Positions 12,224-22,292 of a stretch of DNA of 64,000 bases are shown here, one piece after another. The stretch is from Cryptomeria japonica (lineage: Eukaryota > Streptophyta > Pinopsida > Cupressales > Cupressaceae). Under the pieces are notes generated by a model, which saw nothing but the letters and a program-made list of their open reading frames with translations, did not search any database and was not told the DNA's origin. How positions within the stretch are numbered: the first letter of the stretch is position 1; every line of letters begins with the position of its first letter. Made by a program: the position numbers and the translations under genes. The stretch lies in assembly GCF_030272615.1 (NCBI RefSeq), contig NC_081411.1, forward strand, positions 186,327,949 through 186,391,948. The letters are read 5' to 3'.

Positions 12224-12765
12224 TCAGTAGATATGAGGTAAACTAGCTTCCATCATCATTGTTCTAGCAACAACTTCCAAGATAGTTTTGTTCTTCCTTT
12301 CCACAACTCCATTCTGCCGAGGTGTCCGAGGGGCAGAAAATTGTCTTCTTATACCATGCTTCTCACAAAAAATAATAAACTCACCGAATGTGAATTCTCC
12401 ACCATGATCTAACCTCAAACATTTAATCTTCAATCCTGTCTCGGTTTCCACTTTAGCCTTAAAGATTTTAAACTTTTCAAATGCTTCAAATTTTTCTTTT
12501 AGAAAAGTGACCCACATCATTCTAGAATAATCATCAATAATTAACATGAAATATCTATCACCTCGAAAACTTTTAACTCTAGCAGGGCCACACAAATCAA
12601 TATGAATAAGATCAAGATCATCATTAGATTTATCCTCCTAAAAGAGGTTCTGACCTGTTTCCCCATTTGACATTCTTTACATATCGGATTATAGGGCTTC
12701 ATAATCTTAGGTATATCCCTAACTACCTTAGTTGAATTGATCTTCATAATGCAATCAAAAGTCAC
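12224..12765 (-). pseudogene. copia integrase
   Basis: The upstream frame (12765-12541) carries the CKECQMGK half of the N-terminal zinc domain. The overlapping frame 12595-12224 carries the catalytic core: IIDDYSRMMWV (first Asp), RLDHGGEF (second Asp) and PRQNGVVERKN (Glu). A frameshift separates the two frames near 12595-12650. Beyond 12224 the integrase C-terminus is degraded, to about 12000. The enzyme would insert element DNA into the genome. Confidence 0.93.
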
Positions 12766-12828
12766 ATGACACAGCTACATTTTATGCCATAGCCAGCTCT
12801 CATCAATATGTGTGATCAAACATATCTT

Positions 12829-13258
12829 CTAATCGGAGTTCAAATGAAATATGTTACCTTTTGTTTGTGTACCGGTTGCAATCTTCAAGCCAGATCTGTT
12901 AATGATTTTGCATTTTCCATCCTTGAACTGTAATTGAAATCCCTTATCCACTAACTGTCCTACACTTAAAAGATTATGCCTTAAACCTTCAACATAATAA
13001 ACATTGTCAGTATTGTTCTTACCATCCAATGATAGTTCATTTTCCTTTGATCATACATTCTTTGTCATCTTCAAATCTAACTAGACCGCCATCAAATTCT
13101 TGTGAAGATAGAAACTTCCCTTTATCTCCACTCATATGATGTGAACAACCACTGTCAATTACCCATTCATCCTTGTCCTCAATTTTAGCAACAAGTGCCT
13201 TCTCTTCGGGTACATTCCCTTCTAGTGTTGGGTCATCTTCCTTGATAGCCAGGAACAC
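12829..13258 (-). pseudogene. copia protease and pre-integrase region
   Basis: Frame 13258-13037 contains WVIDSGCSHHMSGD, the aspartic protease active-site motif (DSG) of copia elements. Frame 13029-12829 continues with VYYVEGLRHNLLSVGQL, the standard protease to pre-integrase segment. A frameshift at about 13033 separates the two. Between 13259 and 13420 the gag-protease linker is present but broken. Confidence 0.92.
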
Positions 13259-13420
13259 CCATTCCTTCCCATTGTCAGAACCACTAACAGAGTCTTATGT
13301 TTGTTCACCATCAGAATCAGTAATGCCTTCCTCATCTACTATGTAGCATGATTTGTCTCTATTTTTCTTGTACTTATACTTGTTCTAATATCCAAGGTTA
13401 GGATTGAAAGATCTTTTAAC

Positions 13421-14341
13421 TCATTCTTTAAATCTTGAATTCCTTTCAGGGCATCTAGATGCAAAATGACTAATCTTATTACATGCAAAACATTTAAAAA
13501 GTGATTTTCCTTCATACTTACTTCCTACCGGTCCTTTAGGTACTCTTCTAGAAAATAGTGCTTCAAGTTTCTCAAACTCATCATCTTCTCTCTTCATATC
13601 TTCCAATTCCTTTGCATATAAAGCTTTCCAACCTTGCTTACTGGTTGTAAATGTAGATGCATGAAAATTAGGTTCAGTCTTTACAGCTCTAGAAGGTCCA
13701 AATTCTTCAACCTCAAAAGCAAACAATTTCCCAACCAGGGTATCTCTGTTGACAGATGTGTTAGCCATTGTTCTCAACTCATTAATAGTAGTAGCCTTCA
13801 TTTTGTAAGTTGGTGGTAGGGCTCTCAGAACTTTAGAAATAATCTCATCTTCTCTCAGAGTTCCACCACAACATTGAATTCTCATAACAAACTCATCTAC
13901 CCTTTCTATGAATGTAGTAATCCTTTCATCTACTTCCATCTTCAAGTTTTCATATCTCACTCGGTAACCATCAAGTTTTGCAATCTTCATTGTAGGGTCA
14001 CCTTCATTAAGAGTCTCCAACTTGTCCCATATAGCCTTTCTAGATGATTTGTTAGTTAATCTCATTATTTGTTGATCAGAAAGTGCACATAAGAGGGCTT
14101 CTCTTGCTCTACAATCATTCTCAATCTCTTTATCTAGTTTTGCTGAAGGAGTATTGTCAAATGTCGGATTATGAGGTATGACACAATTTTGTGTGATTTC
14201 CCAAATCTCCTTACCGAGACATCTCATATGAGTCTCCATCTAAATATTCCATACTATGTAATTTGCTCCATCAACCCTCGAAATATCTCTCCAAAAGATA
14301 GCTATAGATGAACTGGATGAACTTGAATTGTTAGATGCCAT
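13421..14341 (-). pseudogene. copia gag
   Basis: The natural start is the ATG at 14341, followed by an Asn/Ser-rich leader. An in-frame TAG at 14240-14242 cuts the frame after 33 codons, and the long open part runs 14239-13421. It contains a UBN2-type capsid domain and one CCHC zinc knuckle, CFACNKISHFASRC, in which the usual Gly before His is Ser. Full length would be about 306 residues, a normal size for plant copia Gag. It would form the virus-like particle shell and bind RNA. Confidence 0.93.
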
Positions 14342-14385
14342 AGGATCTTCCTCAAGCAGTTAAGATTTCTGCAGAGAGGACCAAA

Positions 14386-14397
14386 GCTTTGATACCA
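14386..14397 (-). other. Primer-binding site, initiator tRNA-Met
   Basis: The minus strand reads TGGTATCAAAGC two bases after the LTR end. This is one base off the standard plant copia site TGGTATCAGAGC. Confidence 0.9.
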
Positions 14398-14399
14398 AT

Positions 14400-15575
14400 T
14401 GTTAGACAGTTCAAATAACCGGAAGACAACTGAGAGGGGGGTGAATCAATTGTCACAGAATATTGGAACCATTAGCAATTAAAATTTTAATACCAGAATA
14501 GCAGTTAAATCAATTAAGCATAAACAATAATCACAAAACAAATACCATCCACATGACAACAAGATTTGTACGTGGAAAACCTGGTAAAAGGAAAAACCAT
14601 GGTGGGAAGCCTACCCACAGTCAAATAATACTTCTGCAGTAAGTATGTGAATTATAATTGAGGGGCATGTACTTGCAGGAAGGCCAACATCCTAGAGTGC
14701 ACTGCTCATCACAAAAGGAGTCTCACTGATTACATAGAAATCCAGACTACAATCCAGAGAAGTGTTGAACTGCAAAAGATAGCATCTCCTATGCTTTAGT
14801 ACAGTTTCGGTTAAGATCAATACCGGAGGACTAAATCCTCTTACATGAACCCAATTCAATCTCCAATGATTGACCAAATCCTCTTCCTTAATGATATTAC
14901 ATTATTCGCACATTACATCCCTTGACCATGACCTTTAACATAACCATGATGATCTACAATGAGATCTTATATCTATATATACAAACCCTTGACCCTAAAC
15001 AATAAGGTCAACTACCAAATAATAAACCAATTACATAATTACAAAACATGTTGGCCTTAGACCAAACAAATAATATCCAACATATAAGATATCCTGGAAA
15101 TGTATCAAGAAGTCCAATCCACATGCTTCATTAAACATGTCCATAACCTAGATCAATCAGGACCCAATATAGGTCCATATGCTACAACAATGATCTTCAT
15201 CTGCCAAGCCTCGAACATGAACACCAATAGCATTCGGAAACTTCACCAAAAGCTACACCAACACCACTTATACAATTCATCAAAGATTTTCATCAAAAGC
15301 TCTGTTGGTGAAACCCTCTCCAGAACTAGAAACCAAGCTTCTAAACAAACAGAATAGCCTCCAATCACTAGACCAAAACCAACTGACTGAATATGAACAT
15401 GACCATCATGAACAATCCAATTCCATCACCAAACAATATCGGAGCCTACTAGATCATGTCGGTTCCAAATCAACCAGAAAACCACTCAACCTACCAGGAC
15501 CAGAAGCATGTCAGTAAAGCATCCAAAAAGCTAACATCAATGCAACACATAATAAATTCCACCAAATGCCCAACA
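14400..15575 (-). repeat. 5' LTR of the copia element
   Basis: 1,176 bp. On the minus strand it begins TGTTGGGCATTTGG and ends with CTAACA. Just inside the end is the C-rich motif ATTCACCCCCCTCTCAG, also found at the LTR ends of the element at 19961-27805. A TATATATAG-type motif lies near 14975-14985. It retains about 100 bp lost from the other LTR. Confidence 0.92.
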
Positions 15576-15581
15576 CATCCC

Positions 15582-15781
15582 CCCATAAGCAAATTGACTC
15601 TCCAAAGGCATCTATTCCTACACCTCTTGAAAACTTGCAAGAACCTTCCATAGCATCCTCACCAAATAATACACCCAAGGATGAAGTTTCCCAAGGGATA
15701 TCCATAATGGAAATTAAACCTATTTCAGAGGATCATATTCAAAGCCCATCTCCTTCATGTCCAAGCATTGATTCCTTGTAA
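15582..15781 (+). pseudogene. gag C-terminal part of the gypsy element, right of the copia insertion
   Basis: A Ser/Pro-rich open segment (HKQIDSPKASIPTPLENLQ near its start) continues the frame broken at 7821 and stops at 15779-15781, just ahead of the protease region. It has low complexity and no zinc knuckle. Confidence 0.5.
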
Positions 15782-15799
15782 CATCTACATAATGCTTAC

Positions 15800-16160
15800 T
15801 TGCAAATTGAAGTCTTCATTCATAGGATGTTCGTTAAACGTGTCCTAATAGATGGGGGAGCTGGCTTAAACATTTTCTCATTAAGTCTTGTTCATGCTCT
15901 AGGTTATTCTGAAGATGCAGTTAATCTCCGGAAAAAGATCATAATCAAAGCATATGATGAAGAACATTCCTCCAAAGGAATTGTGATATTACCCATCAGA
16001 GTGGGGCCTTTGTAGAAATACACAACATGTCAAGTTCTAGACTTGGATTTACCATACAACATACTCTTGGGAAGACCATGGATACATGGCATATAGACTA
16101 TTCCATCAACATATCATCAATGTTTAACATTTTCATAGAATGGATAGGAAATCACAATCT
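15800..16160 (+). pseudogene. gypsy aspartic protease
   Basis: Contains VLIDGGAGLNIFSLSLVHALG, matching the retropepsin active site of Tat-type elements (DGGA where most have DTGA or DSGA). Further on, past a stop at 16013-16015, the same frame gives LLGRPWIH, the conserved C-terminal retropepsin motif. It would cleave the Gag-Pol polyprotein. Stops interrupt it. Confidence 0.87.
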
Positions 16161-17404
16161 CAGTAGACTCAAATCCATTACAAGGCTATAGTAATCTGAA
16201 ACTGGATCAAGAGGTCATTGTTCCACATAATAGAGAGGCATTATCTTCAAGCATGCAATCCAAGGAAAAATCATTTGCTTCAATCTTGTCAAGTATGGAA
16301 AAACAAATGTAGCTAAGAGATCGAGCGAATGGAGAATATTCACTGTCACAGTTACCACTTTCTCCTAAATCTTATGAAAAACCATCAAACTCTAAACAAC
16401 AACCAATGGTGAAAAATCTTCTTGTATTTGATGGAGCATTTGTTAGTGTCAGAACCTTATCAAAGGAAACAGAAGACAAAGATGTGCTACAAGTGCTATG
16501 CAAGGATGAAGAAGTCCAACTTAAGATCAATAATGTTAGAATACCTATAGAAAAATCAAGCTTAGGGTATGGACAAGTTACTCTACAAGAAGACACTTCT
16601 TCTAAGCAGAAAATAGATGAAAATGATAACAAACAAGAGCAATTTTCAATTGAAAGGGAAGAAGAAGATGTAGGTGTTGATGTAGTTCATATGTATGGAG
16701 GGAAAACGTTAGGAACTATCCCACTTGAATTAGAATCACATTCAATTGACTTGGATTTTATCGAGGACGATCAAAAGCTACTTGTGAGAGGTCATTCTGA
16801 CAAGAGTATCGATCTAGATGTTGAAATACATATCGAAAACTTTGACATTTCTATCATGACCCTTAACACTTTTAAAGCATCTCAACCTGAGGACCCCTTA
16901 CCTCTAGTCCATCCTGAATTTATTGATTTGGAAAATGAAAGACATACTACCATTGATACCTTTCCTAATGACCATGTCATACCCTTATATCTTAATGCAA
17001 TCAAACCCACAACAACTTCCGCCAGGAATTTCAACAACGCATCTTCCAGTCAAGTGGGTGTCAAATCTCCTAGTCGCAAAAGTGAAAATAAAGAAAACAA
17101 TATCAGGTCTAATGCTGAAAACCATTTATTGGAAACACTAGATTGAGAAAAAGTATAAAGAAAGGGCACATCTAATGGTGAAAACCTCCTTGAGGCACCG
17201 AAAGATGGAATATTTGACACCTTACCTGAATACTATCAAGAAAGATCATCTATACTAATTGAACCAATAGAGACAATCAGCATTCGAACAACAAAGCAAC
17301 CAAAGATTTTGCATCTAGCAACTTCTCTATCAAAACAAGAAATGTAGCAATATATGGAATTCTTCAAAAGATGGCAAATCAATTCCACCTAGTCATATGT
17401 AGAC
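16161..17404 (+). pseudogene. gypsy linker between protease and reverse transcriptase
   Basis: The longest open part is 16406-17146 (246 codons). It encodes an acidic, Ser/Asn-rich, apparently unstructured stretch with no domain that I recognise. Further stops follow at 17144-17146 and near 17345. Such spacers are common between protease and RT in large Tat elements. Confidence 0.6.
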
Positions 17405-19588
17405 ATGTCAGGGTTGGATCCAGATCTTATAATGCATCATCTAAATGTCGCTCCAGGAGCCAAACCAATAAAATGGAAATTGAGAAAGATGCATCCTCAT
17501 ATAGCTCTCCTTGTGAAAGCAAAATTGAAGAAATTACTGGATGTGGGATTCATCAGACCTATAGCATATCCTCAATGGATATCAAACATTGTTCCAGTTT
17601 ATAAGCCAGACAAAAGTATAAGAGTATGCATAGATTTTCAAGATCTTAATAATGCATGTCCAAAAGATGATTTTCCATTACCAAATATTGACATCATTGT
17701 TGATCTAACCACTAGACATTCAATGTTCTCTCTAGTGGATGGTTTCTCTGGATACAATTAGATTAAAATAGCACCTGAAGATTAAGAAAAAACAACCTTC
17801 ACCTGTCTATGGGGTACTTTTTGTTGCAATGTCATGCCATTTGGGCTAAAGAATGCAGGTGCCACATACCAAAGAGCCATGACCACGATATTCCATGACA
17901 TGATACATACCTTCATGGAAGACTATGTCGGCGATATACTAGAAAAATCATACACCAGAGAAGAACATCTGGAAATACTAGAAAAGATCTTTGACCGGCT
18001 AGAACAGTACAAGCTAAGGCTCAATCCCAAGAAATGTGCCTTTGGTGTCACTTCAAGTAAGCTATTGGGATACATTGTTTCAGCTAGAGGTATAGAAGTA
18101 GATCCAGCCAAAGTTAAAGCAATCATGGAAATGGCATCTCCCAAAAATATCAGTCAACTCATGTCACTCCAAGGAAGACTGCAGTCAATCAGAAGATTTT
18201 TTGCTCAGCTAGCAGATAAATGTCAACCATTTACACATCTATTACATAAGAATGTTCATTTGAAATGGGACAATCAATGTGAAGAAGCATTCAACAAGAT
18301 CAAAGAATATCCAATGCAACCACCAGTCCTAATGTCACCAATTCAAGGAAAGTCATCATTGCTATATGTATCAGCCACAAAAGTATCATTAGGAGTTTTT
18401 CTCGCACAATAGGATAATGAAGGAAAAGAATGGGCTATTTACTATATTAGCAGAACATTAGTGGGATATGAGCTCAATTATTCACCAACAGAAAAAACAT
18501 GCTTGGCGGTAGTATTTGCTTCTCAAAATTTGTGATACTATCTACTCTCTCACTCCATCAAGCTAATTGCTAAAATAGATCCATTAAATTATTTTCTCGA
18601 TAAAGAAACATTAACAAGAAGACTAGAAAAATGGATCATGATACTGAGCAAATTTTATATAGAATATGTGGACATGAAGACTATCAAGGGACAAGTCATT
18701 GCAGACCAGTTAGCAGTGGCACCACTTCAAGATGATCATCCTTTACACATTGAATTTCCAGATGTGGATATACTCAGAGTCACCAAACAAACTTGGCAAT
18801 TGTATTTTGATGGTTCATATACCCAACATGGATCAAGAGCGGGCATTTTATTCACTACACCGCAAGGTCACACAATTCCAAAGGTGTACAAATTAAGCTT
18901 TCCATGTAACAATAACATAGCAAAATATGAAGCTTTGGTCATAGGAATCAGGATGGTAATAGAATGGGACATTACACAGCTACAGGTCTTTGGAGATTCT
19001 CAGGTCATCATCAATCAAATCAATGACGATTATCAAACAAAGGATGAAAAGCTAATGCCTTATAAAAATATGGTAGATGATTTCAAGAAGTATTTTGTAG
19101 AAATCACTTTTGAACATATTTCGAGAAATGACAACAAAGCAGCGGATGTCATAGTGACACTTTCTTTTCTACTTCAGACACAAGAAAATCAAGAGCGTTA
19201 CGAATTCTTGGGGCAAAAGTTGTTTTACCCTACTCATAATTGTCCTGATTCCCAAACTATCTATCACCTTGTTGGGCATGATTCCTCCCACTATGGTCGG
19301 ATTTATATATACCTGAATGATAACACCCTTCCCCTAGACTTGTCAAAGAATCAAAAGAGAAACTTTATTCTCCAATCTTCCCATTATACTCTTGTCGGGG
19401 ATACCCTTTTTAAACAAGGTTTGGGTGGTACTCTCTTGAGATGTCTTGAGCAAGAAGAATCTAAGAAGGCCTTAAATGAATTCCATAACAGCATTTGTGG
19501 CACTCATTCAAGTGGTCTTACCCTTTTGAAAAAACTCATACACTTGGGCTATTATTGGCCAACTATAGAACGAGTTATTTTCAGATAG
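17405..19588 (+). pseudogene. gypsy reverse transcriptase, RNase H and archaeal-type RNase H
   Basis: RT: DMSGLDPDLIMHHLNV lead-in, VCIDFQDLNNACPKDDFPLP, FSLVDGFSGYN, VMPFGLKNAGATYQR, and a catalytic box reading YVGD where active enzymes have YVDD. The first RNase H spans about 18330-18710 (YYISRTLVGYELNYSPTEK). A second, archaeal-type RNase H spans about 18790-19170: LYFDGSYTQHGSRAGI, KYEALVIGIRMVIE, FGDSQVIINQI. Stops lie at 17759-17761, 17783-17785, 18410-18412 and near 18530. The frame ends at 19586-19588, where a frameshift leads into integrase. The second RNase H places the element in the Tat clade. Confidence 0.95.
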
Positions 19589-19960
19589 CTAAAACATGCA
19601 AACAATGTCAGATCAATGGAAATTTAATCCATGCACCAGAACAAGAACTTCATGCTTTGACAACATCTTGGCCTTTCTACCAATGGGGTCTTGATCTAGT
19701 AGGAAAGATACATCCTCCTTCATCCAATAGTCACAAATTCATTCTTGTAGCTACAGAATATTTTACAAAATAGATTGAGGCAGTACCTCTCACAAATATC
19801 ACAGGAAAACAAATTGTTGCATTTAGCTTGAGCTACATCATATGTCGCTATGGCATACCCATGACCATTATCACTGATAATGGGAGACCATTCAAGAATT
19901 AGGATGTACAAAAGCTTTGTGATAAATTCAAGATCCAACACAGATTCTCCACACCTTACT
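19480..19960 (+). pseudogene. gypsy integrase, N-terminal and first part of catalytic core
   Basis: The HHCC zinc domain is present (HNSICGTHSSGLTLLKKLIH, then TCKQCQ after a frameshift near 19588). The core begins with WGLDLVGKI (first Asp) and ITDNGRPF (second Asp). Stops lie at 19771-19773 and 19900-19902. The frame is cut at 19960 by the insertion of the element 19961-27805 and resumes at 27806. Confidence 0.93.
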
Positions 19961-20762
19961 TGTTGGCATATGCACACTCCAATGAGACATTGTATGTGAT
20001 TGAAGGTTTTTTCATTGATGGCAACCCTGCAATCTTATGGCACCGACAAAGGCATTATACCGGCATCAGCAGATCACACTCTACACCGGCACTCAGGACA
20101 CCAGCACCGGCACAAAAGAAAGGAAGTATACTGGCACAAAGGCTGATAGGATTTTTGTTATATTATATTTTGTTTATTATTGTAAAAATGTGTAAGCCGA
20201 CTTGGCAAATTGTAAAATGACTCTTATATATAAAAGAGATCATTGTAGACATTTATGAATATGTTGAAGCATAATAGGAAAATATTAGGCAAACCTATTG
20301 TGCGAAATATAGGTCAAGGGGTATATGTAAAGAACAAAGCAGGAACCGGTACTGAATCTGGCATTGAAGATGCTATTGTAAGGGAGTACAAGATATTGGA
20401 TTTGTATAATCCTTATTGTAAGTCAGTGAGACTTCCCATTGAGCAGTGAGCTCTAGACAGTTGGCCTTCCTGCATGTGCAGGCCCCTATTGTAAGTAATA
20501 TTCTCTTATTGGCCAGTGAGTGAATATTGTGGGTCACAAATCCCACCAAGGTTTTTCCCGCATCGGGTTTCCTCATTAAAATCTTGTGTTATGGTGTGCT
20601 TTTCATGTGGATGTTCTTGATTCTGTTTATTGCATTATTTCTTGCATACCGATACACTGTTATATTATGTTTTGCGTGTTTTAAATTAAGAAATTCTAAT
20701 TACCGGTTAGATAATAATTCACCCCCCCCCCCCCCCTCTCAGTATCTGTGGGATCCCTAACA
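19961..20762 (+). repeat. 5' LTR of the pol-less copia-type element
   Basis: 802 bp, TGTTGGCATATGCACACTCC to CCCTAACA. A TATATATAAA promoter motif lies near 20225-20234. A run of about 16 C residues at 20721-20736, followed by TCTCAG, sits near the end; the 3' LTR has a shorter C-tract there. Confidence 0.95.
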
Positions 20763-20764
20763 AT

Positions 20765-20776
20765 TGGTATCAGAGC
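20765..20776 (+). other. Primer-binding site, initiator tRNA-Met
   Basis: TGGTATCAGAGC, an exact match to the standard plant copia primer site, two bases after the LTR end. Confidence 0.93.
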
Positions 20777-20833
20777 TTGGTCCTCTATTTTCAAAAGCCT
20801 AACAGCTTGAGGAAGATCTTGACACCGGTAAAG

Positions 20834-21991
20834 ATGGAAAATCTAATGAAGCAACTAGAAGGAGCTCTTACAGACTATGATGCAGAAAAGTTGAAAAATA
20901 TCAAATTAGAAGATGATTTAAGGGCAGCTCAGGACATCATTCAGGCACTTTAAGAAAATTTTACTATTGCAAGAAATAAGAGAAGAGAACTTTGTGAAAA
21001 ATTGCAAAATGAGAATGATGAAAAGGAATCACTTAATGATATGATAAGCAAGTTGAAACAAGAGATCATGACAACAAAAAATGAAATGCAGGATATGGCT
21101 ATGAGATTTTGCAAAGAGATTGAGGATAGGAAGAAGAATGAAGAAGAATTGACCAGAAGACTAAGTGATGCAGCAAATGAGAACACAAGACTTAGCTATG
21201 AAAATGACATGTTGAAGACAAATCTGATGCATACTTAGAAAGACTCGAATGAACTGATGAGACAAAAAGAAGTCTTAGAAAGAGAACTAGAAACTGCAAA
21301 TCAACATAAAGAAAAATTCAAGAAAAGCTCAAAGGAACTTGGCACCTTGCTGAAGAATCAAAAACCTAAAGGTGACACTTCTGGAATTGGCTTTGAAGTT
21401 GGTGAAAGCTCTGGTACTGCAAATACTCAGGATCACAGCAAACCGGTAAGACAACCTAATGCTTATAAATTCAATGGTAAATGCTTTAACTGTAATAAGT
21501 ATGGTCATAGAGCAAATGAATGTAGATCTACAAATTATCATAATATCAACACACCCACCGGTCAATGTTCTAAATGCAACAAAGTTGGTCACAACTCTGA
21601 AAACTGCAGAATGAATGTGAGATGTTATGTTTGTGGAAGATTTGGACATTTATCCAATTAATGCATAACACAAACTGGCATAGGTTATGGGAAAGCTATT
21701 CAGAAGAATAATGTAACTTGTTATGTATGTAACAAGATTGGGCATATTGCTAAATTCTATAGAAGTAAAGAAACACCAGTAGACAACAAAAGTTCTATCT
21801 TGAAAGGAAAAGAAAAAGTTGAAGAGGTTAAGCAAGAATTCTCAAAACAATGGATTAGAAAAGCTGATATAAATATTGGGAATACTCCTCCACCGGTAGA
21901 ACAAACCAATACTTCACCAGCAGAACAGAGTGATGCTTCACCAGAAGGACAGAGCAGTGCTCCACCGGCAGGAAGTTCTTCATCTAATTGA
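20834..21991 (+). pseudogene. ORF1: coiled-coil protein with four zinc knuckles (Gag-like)
   Basis: A single frame from the ATG at 20834 to the stop at 21991, about 385 codons. It is broken by in-frame stops near 20951, at 21236-21238 and at 21659-21661. Residues about 1-175 are charged and heptad-like (coiled coil). Four CCHC knuckles follow: CFNCNKYGHRANEC, CSKCNKVGHNSENC, a third (CYVCGRFGHLSN) whose last Cys follows a stop, and a fourth (CYVCNKIGHIAKF) whose last Cys is Tyr. The C-terminal tail is Ser/Pro/Ala-rich. It lacks an obvious N-terminal capsid domain, unlike usual copia Gag. It probably binds RNA. The frame is clear, but Gag identity is an inference from the knuckles and position. 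Confidence 0.85.
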
Positions 21992-22292
21992 AGAAAATTT
22001 TCTTGAGGGTTTGGCAATCTATTGATACATGTGCTATTATTCCCTCGGTTAGAGATAAGAAGTTGGAAATTACTTATTATTGGCAAACAAAGTTAAGTGA
22101 ATAGTTAACCAGCATGCAATTAATGTGGTAGATGGCGAAAAGACACTATAAAATTAAGGTTTTGGCTCCATTTCATTTCACCGAGATTTCAAATTTTTGA
22201 AGAGTGCGAAGATTCCAAGCTAAGACATTTTGAGCAAGAAGCAAGAACACTCCAAGCAATCATTCATCCAAGGTAGTAAAAGGTATTTAATC

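Larger units (their letters stand above)
7822..15575 (-). mobile_element. Ty1/copia LTR retrotransposon nested in the gypsy gag
   Basis: The 5' LTR is at 14400-15575 and the 3' LTR at 7822-8947, both read on the minus strand. The primer-binding site is complementary to initiator tRNA-Met, and gag, protease, integrase, reverse transcriptase and RNase H follow in the copia order. CATCCC flanks both ends (7816-7821 and 15576-15581), a 5-6 bp target-site duplication. The internal region contains a solo LTR (9279-10042). Several stops and frameshifts interrupt the polyprotein, so it is not functional. Its insertion split the gag of the surrounding gypsy element. Confidence 0.95.
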
